A stretch of 64,000 nt of DNA from Rathayibacter sp. SW19. Its GTDB lineage: Bacteria; Actinomycetota; Actinomycetes; Actinomycetales; Microbacteriaceae. Shown here piece by piece: positions 33,105 to 41,434 of the stretch (the stretch's first letter is position 1; each line of letters opens with the position of its first letter). The position numbers were made by a program, and so were the translations under genes. The notes below the pieces were generated by a model, which saw only the letters and a program-made list of their open reading frames with translations, was not told where the DNA came from and made no database searches. The stretch lies in contig NZ_CP133020.1 in assembly GCF_030866825.1 (NCBI RefSeq), positions 186,001-250,000 on the forward strand, given 5' to 3'.

Positions 33105-33974
33105 CTACTGTGCTTCTGCCGCAGGGGTAGCCGTCACAGCGGCGTCGAGCGTGGAGCGGTTGCGTTCCAGCCAAAACTGACGGCGACGGATGCGCTCGCC
33201 CACGCCCGCATCCCACATTCGGCGCCAACCGCCTCCGAGTGTTTCGCTGCGATACTTCATCAGGTGCCAGGACCGGTCGGCGCCGTTGATTGACAGCGCG
33301 ACCAGGCGGGCACGGTCGGCGGGATCGAGCCGGTACGCATTCACGAGGACCGCCGCGCGTGCGCTCGCATCCGTGTTGCGAAGCACGGGTTCGCGATCGG
33401 CAGGCGGCATCCATGCGCCCCACCAGAGCAGCATGTTGCACACCTCCTCGGCACGAGTCGCAGGGCGGGCCAGGTCGAAGTCGATGAGTGCGCTCGCGCG
33501 GCCGTTGGTGAAAACCACGTTCTCCGGCGTGATGTCCAGATGCCCGATGAGCACGGGGGTGCCTGCGATGGATGGCGGGGTTCCTGGCGGGTCTGGCATC
33601 CGCATTGCGCGCGCCCATTCTGGTACGCCGAGCGGCGCAACAGCGTCGTCGTACGCGCGGACCAAACGCGCCACACTGGCGATACGAGACTCGTCGGCCA
33701 CCCAGGCCGGCCACGGTCGCCCCGCCACCTCGCCGGTCAGATACGTCAGTACGTCGCGATTCTGTGCGTCGACGCCGAGGTAGCGGGGTGCACCCGCGAA
33801 CCCGATCGAGGCGAGGGCGGTCAGCAGGCGAGGCACGGCAGACGGCGCGGATCCGCGCGGGCGCCGCACCGTGTCTCCGACTCGCACGAGCCCATCGGTC
33901 ACGTCGCCGCCGAGCAGTGGTACTTCCTCGCCGCCCGGGTCATTGAACTCTGGGAGCGCCGCAGTGTCGGTCAT
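33105..33974 (-). CDS. Aminoglycoside phosphotransferase-family kinase-like protein
   Basis: 289 residues with the APH/choline-kinase fold. The catalytic loop is GHLDITPENVVF (HxDxxxxN), followed by LIDFDLA, the metal-binding Asp. The N-lobe is short, with GDTVRRPRG in place of a clear ATP lysine strand. Substrate unknown; the family includes metabolic kinases as well as resistance enzymes. Its ATG overlaps the GntR stop (ATGA), so the two form an operon. Confidence 0.8.
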   Translation of the reverse strand: MTDTAALPEFNDPGGEEVPLLGGDVTDGLVRVGDTVRRPRGSAPSAVPRLLTALASIGFAGAPRYLGVDAQNRDVLTYLTGEVAGRPWPAWVADESRIASVARLVRAYDDAVAPLGVPEWARAMRMPDPPGTPPSIAGTPVLIGHLDITPENVVFTNGRASALIDFDLARPATRAEEVCNMLLWWGAWMPPADREPVLRNTDASARAAVLVNAYRLDPADRARLVALSINGADRSWHLMKYRSETLGGGWRRMWDAGVGERIRRRQFWLERNRSTLDAAVTATPAAEAQ

Positions 33975-34339
33975 CGCGGGCCGCTCGTATGCCGCAGCGC
34001 GGCGGTGACCAGCTTGGTCGCCTCGTCCGTGGGGATGCCGAGTTCAGACATCCGCAGCGCGAAAGCGGATGCCGCCACCTGCGCTTGCCGGTGCGTCACA
34101 TCTCCTGTCGCCGCGATGAACGAGCCTTGCCGGCCTCGCGTCTCGATCACCTCGCCTTGTTCAAGTTCGCGATAGCTGCGCGCGACCGTGTTCGGGGCGA
34201 GCCCGAGGTCATCTGCGAGTTTGCGCACCGTCGGCAGGCGTGCGCCTGCAACGAGTTCGCCGTTACGCACCGCCTCGATGATCTGCATGCGCAACTGCTC
34301 GAACGGCGGTGTCGCAGAGCCAGGGTCGATGCTCAACAT
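33971..34339 (-). CDS. Small GntR-family regulator (YtrA-like)
   Basis: 122 residues. Almost all of it is the winged-helix GntR domain: PPFEQLRMQIIEAVRNGEL, ARLPTVRKLADDLGLAPNTVARSYRELEQ (given in parts), then a short C-terminal helix instead of a large effector domain, as in the YtrA subfamily. Start ATG 34339. Likely represses its own operon with the downstream kinase-like gene. Confidence 0.86.
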   Translation of the reverse strand: MLSIDPGSATPPFEQLRMQIIEAVRNGELVAGARLPTVRKLADDLGLAPNTVARSYRELEQGEVIETRGRQGSFIAATGDVTHRQAQVAASAFALRMSELGIPTDEATKLVTAALRHTSGPR

Positions 34340-34434
34340 CCGTTACCTCGGGTTGGCTGCTCAGCCATCTCGCCGCCCCTTCTTTGTATCGATCATGTAC
34401 CAAGAGGGTGCGGCAGGCAAGCGGGGCGCCGGCA

Positions 34435-35328
34435 TCAGTCGGCGATGGAATCCAACTCCGCAACGTCTTCGCCGGTCAATTCAATTCCGGCGCCAGCGAC
34501 GTTTTCGCGCAGGTGCGCGACCGAGGACGTGCCGGGGATGAGCAAGATGTTGGGGGAGCGCTGCAGAAGCCAAGCCAACGCCACCCCCATCGGGGCAGCG
34601 CCAAGGCGATCGGCGACCCGGTTCAGGGTGTCGGACTGCAATGGAGAGAACCCGCCCAACGGAAAGTACGGTACGTACGCGATCCCCTGTTCGGTGAGCG
34701 AGTCGATCAGCGCGTCGTCCTGCCGGTTGGCGATGTTATAGAAGTTCTGCACCGAGACGACCGGTGCGATCGCCTGCGCCTCGGCCACTTGATCAGCGCT
34801 GACCGTGCTGACACCCAGATGCCGGATCAAGCCCTCCTGCCGCAGTTCAGCCAACACGGTGAACGGTTCGGCGATGGATCCCGGGGTTGGGCCGGCGAAC
34901 CCGCCGACGCGCAGGTTGACCAGATCGAGACTGTCCAGGCCGAGGCGCGTGAGGTTGTCGTGCACCGCTTGGCGGAGTTGTTCGCGGGATCGCGCGTGAT
35001 TCCAGTTGCCGCCTGCGTCCCTCAGCGAACCGACCTTCGTCACGATGTGAAGGTCACTCGGGTAGGGGAAGAACGCCTCCTTGATGATTTCGTTGGTCAC
35101 GTATGGCCCGTAGAAGTCGGCGGTGTCGATGTGGGTGATCCCCAGTTCGACGGCCGCCCGCAGAACAGCACGTGCGCCGTCGCGATCGGCGGGCGGCCCG
35201 AATACTCGCGGGCCGGCGAGTTGCATCGCCCCGTAACCCATGCGTGTAAGGGTGAGGTCGGCGGCGAGCGTGAAAGAGCCGCCCGGGAGTGTCGAGCTGG
35301 AGAGATTGTCTGCGGGTGTCGATGTCAT
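34435..35328 (-). CDS. Aldo/keto reductase
   Basis: 297-residue NADPH-dependent TIM-barrel oxidoreductase. The catalytic tetrad is visible: Asp in HIDTADFYGPYVTNE, Tyr in the same stretch, Lys in HIVTKVGSLRD, and the position of His in DLVNLRVGG appears to be Asn (NLRV), as in several actinomycete family members. The C-terminal cofactor segment is LIPGTSSVAHLRENV. A 24-bp perfect palindrome lies 41-64 bases upstream of the ATG (35328) and could be its operator. Confidence 0.87.
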   Translation of the reverse strand: MTSTPADNLSSSTLPGGSFTLAADLTLTRMGYGAMQLAGPRVFGPPADRDGARAVLRAAVELGITHIDTADFYGPYVTNEIIKEAFFPYPSDLHIVTKVGSLRDAGGNWNHARSREQLRQAVHDNLTRLGLDSLDLVNLRVGGFAGPTPGSIAEPFTVLAELRQEGLIRHLGVSTVSADQVAEAQAIAPVVSVQNFYNIANRQDDALIDSLTEQGIAYVPYFPLGGFSPLQSDTLNRVADRLGAAPMGVALAWLLQRSPNILLIPGTSSVAHLRENVAGAGIELTGEDVAELDSIAD

Positions 35329-35368
35329 GTGTCTACGATCCCTCTATCGCGCTAGCGCCGCGAGTGTC

Positions 35369-35392
35369 CCCCGTGGTCCTAGGACCACGGGG
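35369..35392. promoter_or_regulatory. 24-bp perfect palindrome upstream of the aldo/keto reductase gene
   Basis: Half-site CCCCGTGGTCCT at 35369-35380 is followed without a spacer by its exact reverse complement to 35392. It lies 41 bases upstream of the ATG of the minus-strand reductase gene. A dimeric regulator's operator is a fair guess; no matching regulator is adjacent. Confidence 0.6.
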
Positions 35393-35425
35393 ACTGGTAT
35401 CCAGGGGCGTGGCACGGCGTGCCGC

Positions 35426-35485
35426 CTTCATAGTGCGCGAAGTGCTCGATTGCCCGGGCAAAACAGCACTTCGCGCACTATGAAG
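35426..35485. terminator. Perfect 21-bp-arm inverted repeat with a palindromic loop
   Basis: Arms 35426-35446 and 35465-35485 are exact reverse complements (half begins CTTCATAGTGCGCGAAGTGC). The 18-base loop contains its own palindrome TGCCCGGGCA. It starts 36 bases after the stop of the small minus-strand gene 35521-35796, so it may terminate that transcript. A regulatory cruciform or mobile remnant is also possible. Confidence 0.6.
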
Positions 35486-35520
35486 TGGCGAGCGGTCGAG
35501 CGGCGCGGTTGCGGCGCGAG

Positions 35521-35796
35521 TCAACGGCGCGGGCCTTCAAGGTGCCAGCGGCGTTCGTGTTCGCGCTCGAATCGTTCGCGCGCGCTGATCGTGGCGCGGC
35601 GACGTACCAGTTGGTCCCTCGTCGGGCCGAAGCGCGCCCGGCGGCGCCCCCACACGATCAAGGCGATGCCGACCCGGAGGGCGACGCGCTCGAGCGTATT
35701 CGGAGGGTGCAGTACTTGAGAGGGCACCGGCCGCGCCGGTGATTGTCGTTCAACGGTGGTCGAGGCGACGGGCGCCTCGACGAGTTGCGTATTCAT
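35521..35796 (-). CDS. Small basic protein of unknown function
   Basis: 91 residues starting MNTQLVEAPVASTT. The middle ERVALRVGIALIVWGRRRARFG is one hydrophobic helix followed by arginines, and the C-terminus is rich in Arg and Glu. Similar short proteins (a helix with WGRR or WSRR and a charged tail) recur in this bacterial family; I know of no assigned function. ATG at 35796. The frame is open upstream, but that part has no family-like sequence. Confidence 0.65.
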   Translation of the reverse strand: MNTQLVEAPVASTTVERQSPARPVPSQVLHPPNTLERVALRVGIALIVWGRRRARFGPTRDQLVRRRATISARERFEREHERRWHLEGPRR

Positions 35797-36437
35797 GATG
35801 ATCCTGTTCGGTGTGGTGGGTTCGGTGTGGAGCGTTCGATGGGGTGGGTTCTGTGTGGACAGTTCGGCGTGGAGAACTGGCTCACGTTGTTCGACGATTC
35901 CTCCGCCGGATGCCGCGCGATGCACGTCGAGTGATTTCATCGTCGCGCGTTGGCATTGTCGGTACCTCCGACTGCGGGTGGAGAAGGGGTGGAAGTGTGC
36001 AGGGCCGACGCCCACACGCCGACGACACCGCGCCGTAGTGGCATCGCGACGAGTTGGTCTGCCATAGCGCGTTGCGCTACGGCAGCGTGGAGGCGCACCG
36101 TTTCGATGCGGTGTCCACAGGCGGCGCGGCCGCCGGGGCCATCACGCAATCAGCGCTCAGGCGTGGCGATACGTCAGCGCCGCAGCGCCGGAGTCAGATC
36201 GAACGAATTCCGCAGGAGGATGCTGCGACCGTCGATGCCGGCGTTGCGCGAGTGATGATCATCATGGCAGTTCTCCCTTCCTGTGGATGCGATCTATGAA
36301 CCTCGGTTAACGTAGCGCGATTCGTCCGCGGCCACAAGGGTCTATTTGCGCGCACCGCAAAAACGGGCGCACAGCACCACCGTGCGAACCGGTTGACGAA
36401 CGAGGTGGGGCATCCGCCGGTCGGGAGCCCGCAGCAC
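35797..36437. other. 641-bp region without a supported large gene
   Basis: Between the small protein gene and the histidine kinase. It contains repeated GTGTGG/GGAG motifs around 35810-35880 on the plus strand, a minus-strand ORF of 70 codons (35937-36149) with no recognisable features, and the 23-codon ORF listed separately. No RNA gene or clear terminator was seen. Confidence 0.5.
36194..36265 (-). CDS. Possible 23-codon leader peptide
   Basis: MMIITRATPASTVAASSCGIRSI would be made from an ATG at 36265 with an excellent ribosome site (AGGAAGGGAGAA, about six bases upstream), better than most real genes in the window. It lies upstream of the small protein gene 35521-35796 in the same direction. 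It could be a leader peptide or the start of a frameshifted gene. Confidence 0.3.
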   Translation of the reverse strand: MMIITRATPASTVAASSCGIRSI

Positions 36438-37943
36438 TCAGGACGCGACGTCCGGTGCAGCACCGGGCACCACGGGCAGCTCGATCGTGACGCGCAGGCC
36501 GCCGCTCGGAACGTTCGCCAGGCTCACCGTCCCGTGGGCCGAGGTCGCGAGCGCGTTGACGATCGCGAGGCCGAGTCCGCCGCCGCTGTGGGCGGCGCGC
36601 GACGCATCCGCCCGGGTGAAGCGGTCTAAGGCGACCGGAATGAAGTCCTCCGGCATGCCGGGTCCGCTGTCTTCGACGGTCAGTCGCACCAGGTCCGCTG
36701 TGCGAGTCATGGAGGCGGCCACGCTCGCGTGGTCCGCGCCTCCTGACGCATCGCCTCCGGACGTATTACCCCCGGGCGCATCGCCCGGCGATGAATGGCC
36801 TCCGGACGCATCGCCTCCGACGTCAGCGGCACGTGCATCCGCGATCGCGGCGACCGCATTGCCGAGCAGATTGTCCAGGATGCGCCCGAAGTCGCTCGAA
36901 GACAGCCCGACAGCGGCATCGGACGAGTCCCGAGGCGCGTAGTCGAAATCGATCGCGGGGCCGGACTCGCCCGGGCTGCCGGATTCGAGCGAGCGGGCAC
37001 GGTCGATCGCGTCGGCCAGTTCGTCGGTCAGTTCGCGCCAAGCGGTGCGCCCGGTCGAAGCAGTTGCCTCGATCCGTGAAAGTTCCAGAAGGTTCTTGGC
37101 GAGTTGCGACAGCCGCAGCACGGTGCCGTGCGAGGAGCGGATGTCGTGCAGCAGCGCATCCGGATCCCCGCTGTCGAGTTCGGCAAGTTCGAGCTCGCCC
37201 TGCAGTACGGCGAGCGGTGTTCGCAGTTCGTGACTGGCATCCGAAACCATCTGCTTTTCGCGATCGGCGGATGCCCGCAGCTGCCTGATCAGGCTGTTGA
37301 GCGTCAGGGCGAGGGCAGACAGTTCATCTCGGGCAGGACCGACAGGCAGTAGCTCGTCCGAGGGTTTCGCAGACAACCGATCGGCTTGCCGTTGCATGTT
37401 CTTCACGGGCCGCAGCGCGGTGCGGGACAGCAGCCATGATGCGATTCCGAAGGCCACGACGAGCACAGCAGCACCGACGATCAGGGCAATGCTCAGCCGG
37501 TCGAGCACGAGAGCGTTGGAGTCCTCGTTGCGCACGGCGATGACCTGCCACGTTCCAGTCGGGGTGTGCGTGCTCGTCGCAAAGGCCAGATAGGTGGCGT
37601 TGGAAGTGGTGATCTCCTGCGGTTTATCCCGCACCGCTGCCAGTTCGGCGACCCGGTGCCGCAAGCTGCGCGGAAGAGCCATCAGTCGCACCGCGCCGGT
37701 CGGGTCGACGATCGCGATGTCCTGACTCTCGCCTGGGGTGCCGATGGCTTGCGTCGGATGGCTCTCAAGCGTCTCCGCGAACGGCGCAGCGTCGTGCTGC
37801 AGCAGCGTCACGGTCGCATTGTGCTGCAGAGCGGCGACGCCCATGCGCACCCCGACGACCGCCGCAGCGCCGAAGACGATCAGCACGATGAGGCTGCCGA
37901 TCGTGATGCGCGCCGAGATCGACAGGCGTCGGAACGCGTTCAC
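36438..37943 (-). CDS. Two-component sensor histidine kinase
   Basis: 501 residues. A membrane helix near residues 13-35, an extracytoplasmic sensor region of about 110 residues, a second helix (ALIVGAAVLVVAFGIASWLL), a HAMP linker (RTALRPVKNMQRQADRLS), the phosphorylated histidine in SDASHELRTPLA, and the ATP-binding GGGLGLAIVNALA near the end. A glycine/serine/aspartate-rich insertion (DVGGDASGGHSSPGDAPGG and more, encoded near 36735-36835) interrupts the ATPase domain. It transfers phosphate to the neighbouring response regulator, 16 bases upstream in the operon. Confidence 0.92.
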   Translation of the reverse strand: MNAFRRLSISARITIGSLIVLIVFGAAAVVGVRMGVAALQHNATVTLLQHDAAPFAETLESHPTQAIGTPGESQDIAIVDPTGAVRLMALPRSLRHRVAELAAVRDKPQEITTSNATYLAFATSTHTPTGTWQVIAVRNEDSNALVLDRLSIALIVGAAVLVVAFGIASWLLSRTALRPVKNMQRQADRLSAKPSDELLPVGPARDELSALALTLNSLIRQLRASADREKQMVSDASHELRTPLAVLQGELELAELDSGDPDALLHDIRSSHGTVLRLSQLAKNLLELSRIEATASTGRTAWRELTDELADAIDRARSLESGSPGESGPAIDFDYAPRDSSDAAVGLSSSDFGRILDNLLGNAVAAIADARAADVGGDASGGHSSPGDAPGGNTSGGDASGGADHASVAASMTRTADLVRLTVEDSGPGMPEDFIPVALDRFTRADASRAAHSGGGLGLAIVNALATSAHGTVSLANVPSGGLRVTIELPVVPGAAPDVAS

Positions 37944-37959
37944 GGCGTGGCAGCGTTCA

Positions 37960-38655
37960 CTAGTTGGCGGGCGACGCGCCGAGCGCGGTCAAGCGGTACC
38001 CGAGACCGCGCAGCGTGATGATGCGCAGACCGGCGCCCGATGCGTCGAGCTTTTTGCGCAGGTAGGAGACGTATTGGTCGATCACGTTCTGACCGATATT
38101 CTCGCTCGACCCCCACACCTCTTCGAGAATGGTGGTACGCGTGAGGGTGTCGTCGGCGTGGGTGGCGAACAGTCGCAGCAGGGTGAACTCGCGTGGGCTG
38201 AGCGGCAGCTCCTTGCCGTTCACCAGTGCACGATGTTCCAGCGAGTCAATCGTGAGCTGGCCGATGGTCAGATGCGGGCGAGCCGTCGCGGGGTCACGAC
38301 GCAACAGCGCCCGGATGCGTGCGCTCAACTCCGCGAACGCGAATGGCTTCGTGAGGTAGTCATCTGCCCCTGAGTCGAGACCGTACACCCGATCCTCGAT
38401 CGAATCCCGAGCCGTGAGCATCAACACGGGCATGGTCTTTCCGGCCTCCCGCACGTGCTTGCAGAATTCGAAGCCGCTCATGCCCGGCAACATGACGTCG
38501 ACGGCCGCCGCCGCGAAGTCGGTGTCGCGCACGGCGATCATCGCTTGGATACCGTCGCCAACGGTCGTCACGTCGTAGCCCTCGGCCGTCAGGCTGCGTT
38601 TCAAGAGGCGGGCCAGATCTTCGTCGTCTTCTACTACGAGCAGTTTCACGTTCAT
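37960..38655 (-). CDS. OmpR-family response regulator
   Basis: 231 residues. Receiver domain: VVEDDEDLARLLKRSL acidic pocket, phosphoacceptor Asp in AAVDVMLPGMSG, LTARDS threonine and the lysine in DDYLTKPFAF. The C-terminal winged helix (LTIDSLEHRALVNGKELPLSPREFTLL, in part, and VSYLRKKLDA) binds DNA. Start ATG 38655. It is transcribed before the kinase gene. What is sensed is not evident. Confidence 0.94.
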   Translation of the reverse strand: MNVKLLVVEDDEDLARLLKRSLTAEGYDVTTVGDGIQAMIAVRDTDFAAAAVDVMLPGMSGFEFCKHVREAGKTMPVLMLTARDSIEDRVYGLDSGADDYLTKPFAFAELSARIRALLRRDPATARPHLTIGQLTIDSLEHRALVNGKELPLSPREFTLLRLFATHADDTLTRTTILEEVWGSSENIGQNVIDQYVSYLRKKLDASGAGLRIITLRGLGYRLTALGASPAN

Positions 38656-38772
38656 ATCGTCTCAGAATCCAACGGATATCACCTGTGGACCATCGTTGCG
38701 CAAGCCGAGCGTTGCCTGCGTATCCCCAGCCAGCGCGTCGTTGAAACCGAGCACAGCGACGGTGACGAGCCG

Positions 38773-39210
38773 CTACTCCTGCGTGCGGTGGATTAGTCGT
38801 GAGAGCACAATGGCGCTGCGGGTGTGGTCGACATTCGGTGCGAGGCGCACCCGTTCGAGAGCCGCCTCGAGGCTCGCGATGTCGCGCGAGCGAATGTGCA
38901 CGATCGCATCCGCACTGCCGGTAACGGTGCCGGCGTCGACCACCTCGGGCACGGCGGACAGGATGCGCAACAATTCGTCGGGCGCGACCGTGCCGCGGCA
39001 GAACAATTCGACATACGCCTCGGTGCCCATGCCGTCAACGGCGGGGTCGACCTGAATCGTGAATCCGCGGATCACCCCGTCCGCAGCGAGGCGGTCCACC
39101 CTGCGCTTGACCGCGGATGCCGACAACCCGACAACAGACCCGATGTCACCGTAACCGGCGCGAGAGTTCTGTCGCAGGAGATCGAGGATGCTGCGATCGA
39201 GGTTGTCCAC
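38773..39210 (-). CDS. Lrp/AsnC-family regulator
   Basis: 145 residues. An N-terminal helix-turn-helix (LDRSILDLLRQNSRAGYGDIGSVVGLSASAVKRRVDRL, in parts) and a RAM ligand-binding domain (PEVVDAGTVTGSADAIVHIRSRD). It is divergent from ddaH, with 103 bases between the start codons. In related actinomycetes such Lrp genes control arginine/ornithine catabolism next to rocD, so control of ddaH and the rocD-like gene is the likely role. Confidence 0.9.
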   Translation of the reverse strand: MDNLDRSILDLLRQNSRAGYGDIGSVVGLSASAVKRRVDRLAADGVIRGFTIQVDPAVDGMGTEAYVELFCRGTVAPDELLRILSAVPEVVDAGTVTGSADAIVHIRSRDIASLEAALERVRLAPNVDHTRSAIVLSRLIHRTQE

Positions 39211-39313
39211 ATCGCCATCCTATGAGAGATCCTTGCGCAGAGGCGACGAATCGCGCCAAAAAGCAGCGCACGAAGCCGAGAATCACCGGATAGCTGCGTG
39301 CGAGACTGGGAAC

Positions 39314-40183
39314 ATGTCCGCACTTCCCACCACAGCTGACGAGGCCTCTCCGGCAGACGCGATCCATACCGCCACAACGCGCCACTATCTGATGTGCCGC
39401 CCGGATTTCTTCACCGTCGCCTACCGAATCAATCCATGGATGGACCCGGCCGTGCCAACGGATACCGCGCTCGCGGTCCGGCAGTGGCAGTCGCTGTACG
39501 ACATCTATCGTGAACTCGGGCACGAGGTCACCCTGATCGACCAGATCGAGGGTCTGCCCGACATGGTCTACACGGCAAACGGTGGGTTCGTGATCGACAA
39601 CCGCGTGTACGGGGCGAGCTTCGCCTACCCGGAACGACAGCCGGAGGGTCCTGCGTTCATGGACTGGTTCCGTGCTCAGGGTTTCGACGTCACGGAGCCG
39701 CAGCACGTGAACGAGGGCGAAGGTGACTTTCTGCTTGTCGGCAACACGGTGCTGGCCGGCACAGGCTTTCGCACGAGCACAGAGAGCCATGACGAGGTCG
39801 AGCGGGTCTTCGACCGTGAGGTCGTCACGCTGAGCCTCGTCAATCCGAGCTTCTATCACTTGGACACCGCGGTCTCCGTGCTGGATCCGGTGACCGGTGC
39901 CGAGAACGCGAACATCGCCTACCTGCCCAGCGCATTCGATGCGGCTAGCTTGGCGATCCTCGAAGCTCGCTATCCGGATGCGATTCTGGTCAGCGAAGAG
40001 GACTCGACCGTTCTCGGACTGAACTCGATCAGTGACGGCTACAACGTGGTGATCTCCTCCCGTGCGAACGGGTTCGAGGCGCAGCTGCGCGAGCGCGGCT
40101 ACAACCCGATCGGCGTCAATCTCTCGGAATTGCTGCTTGGGGGCGGTGGAGTCAAGTGTTGCACCCTTGAGCTGCGGCGTTGA
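39314..40183 (+). CDS. ddaH: N(G),N(G)-dimethylarginine dimethylaminohydrolase
   Basis: 289-residue amidinotransferase-fold enzyme that hydrolyses methylated arginines to citrulline and methylamines. CRPDFFTVAYRINPWMD at residue ~28, PDMVYTANGGF, EGEGDFLL, the catalytic His in NPSFYHLDTAVSVL and the nucleophile Cys near the end in GGGGVKCCTLEL are all present. ATG at 39314 is chosen because upstream in-frame sequence has no similarity. The next gene starts 25 bases downstream on the same strand. Confidence 0.9.
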   Translation: MSALPTTADEASPADAIHTATTRHYLMCRPDFFTVAYRINPWMDPAVPTDTALAVRQWQSLYDIYRELGHEVTLIDQIEGLPDMVYTANGGFVIDNRVYGASFAYPERQPEGPAFMDWFRAQGFDVTEPQHVNEGEGDFLLVGNTVLAGTGFRTSTESHDEVERVFDREVVTLSLVNPSFYHLDTAVSVLDPVTGAENANIAYLPSAFDAASLAILEARYPDAILVSEEDSTVLGLNSISDGYNVVISSRANGFEAQLRERGYNPIGVNLSELLLGGGGVKCCTLELRR

Positions 40184-40207
40184 CGTGATGTTGACGGGCC
40201 GCTGACC

Positions 40208-41374
40208 ATGCGCACGCTACGCGAGGACAACAACGACCGACCCGGGGAGAACCTGGGTGGAACGCCGCTCGATTTGCTGCCAACCCACCTGCCGATCGGC
40301 GCAACCCCCGCAGACGGTGCGTGGGCGACGGATGCCTCCGGCAGACGCTATCTAGACTGCCTTGCTCTGAATTCCGCTGTGAGCTTCGGCCATTCGAACT
40401 CGGCTCTGTTGGCGGCAGCACATGAACGGCTCGACAGTATCGCGTTGACGGGAACCGCGTTCCCGGACGCGCAGTTCGACCTGTTCGCCGACGACCTTGC
40501 AACACTCGCCGGCAAAGAACTGGCGTTACCGATGGCAACGGCCGTGGAAGCGGTTGCCGCTGCGGTCGCAGCGGTGCGGTCGTGGGGGCGACGGGTGAAG
40601 GGGATCGACGTCGATCGCGCGAACGTCATCGTGGCCGGCCTCGAAGTGGGGGGTGCGGGCATCCGCCGGGTTACGTACGGTGACGCCGACGCGATTGCGG
40701 CAGCAGTCGACGAGAACACGGTCGCTGTGCTGGTCGAGCCGATCAGAGCGGAGGCGGGGATTGTTGTTCCGCCTGCCGCCTATCTTCCGGCTGTGCGTGA
40801 ACTGGCCACACGGTTCGACGTGCTGCTGATTGCCGACGAGACGCACAGCGGCCTCGGCCGCACCGGAAAGACGTTCGCCTGCGAACTGGTCGACGTCGTC
40901 CCCGATCTGTATCTGCTCGGCAATGCGCTCGGCGGCGGGATCGTCCCGGCAGCAGCCGTCGTGGGAGACGGCGACGTTCTGGGCGCGATTGCCCGCGTTG
41001 GCGGGCGTGGCCGCGGGTTCGGTGGCAACCCGCTGGCGGCGGCGATCGGGCGTGCCGTAGTTGGACTGCTCGAGACGGGCGAGTTGCAGGAGCGGGCGCA
41101 GTTACTCGGCACCCGGATGCTCGCGGAACTGGATCGACTGGTCGGGCGTGGCGTTCTCGCGGTGCGTGGTGTCGGCGTGTGGGTCGGCGTCGACATCGAC
41201 CCACTGCTGGCGAGCGCAGACCAGGTGTGCGAACGACTGGCGCGCCGCGGGCTGCTGGCCACGGCCGTCGGCGAGTCGACGATCCGCCTATCGCCGCCGA
41301 TCGTGGTCGATCCGGCCGACATCGACTGGGCGGTCGCGCAGCTGGAGTCGGTGCTCGAAGAGCTTGTCGGCTGA
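40208..41374 (+). CDS. Class III aminotransferase homologue (ornithine aminotransferase-like) lacking the PLP lysine
   Basis: 388 residues that align along most of RocD: GATPADGAWATDASGRRYLDCL, GRRVKGIDVDRANVIVAG, ENTVAVLVEPIRAEAGIVVPPAAY, LLIADETHSGLGRTGKTF. At the Schiff-base lysine the sequence reads LYLLGNALGGGIVP: Asn239 (AAT, 40922-40924) where the family has Lys. The phosphate-binding NTGAEA is changed to ATAVEA and about 20 residues containing the HGRT motif are missing. It cannot use PLP as an aminotransferase does. The frame is intact, so a non-catalytic role or very recent inactivation is possible. Confidence 0.85.
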   Translation: MRTLREDNNDRPGENLGGTPLDLLPTHLPIGATPADGAWATDASGRRYLDCLALNSAVSFGHSNSALLAAAHERLDSIALTGTAFPDAQFDLFADDLATLAGKELALPMATAVEAVAAAVAAVRSWGRRVKGIDVDRANVIVAGLEVGGAGIRRVTYGDADAIAAAVDENTVAVLVEPIRAEAGIVVPPAAYLPAVRELATRFDVLLIADETHSGLGRTGKTFACELVDVVPDLYLLGNALGGGIVPAAAVVGDGDVLGAIARVGGRGRGFGGNPLAAAIGRAVVGLLETGELQERAQLLGTRMLAELDRLVGRGVLAVRGVGVWVGVDIDPLLASADQVCERLARRGLLATAVGESTIRLSPPIVVDPADIDWAVAQLESVLEELVG

Positions 41375-41434
41375 TTCGAGTCGCGAGCGGTTCAGGCGTG
41401 CTGCTCGCTGCGCTCGCGGATGACGCGGCCGGCT

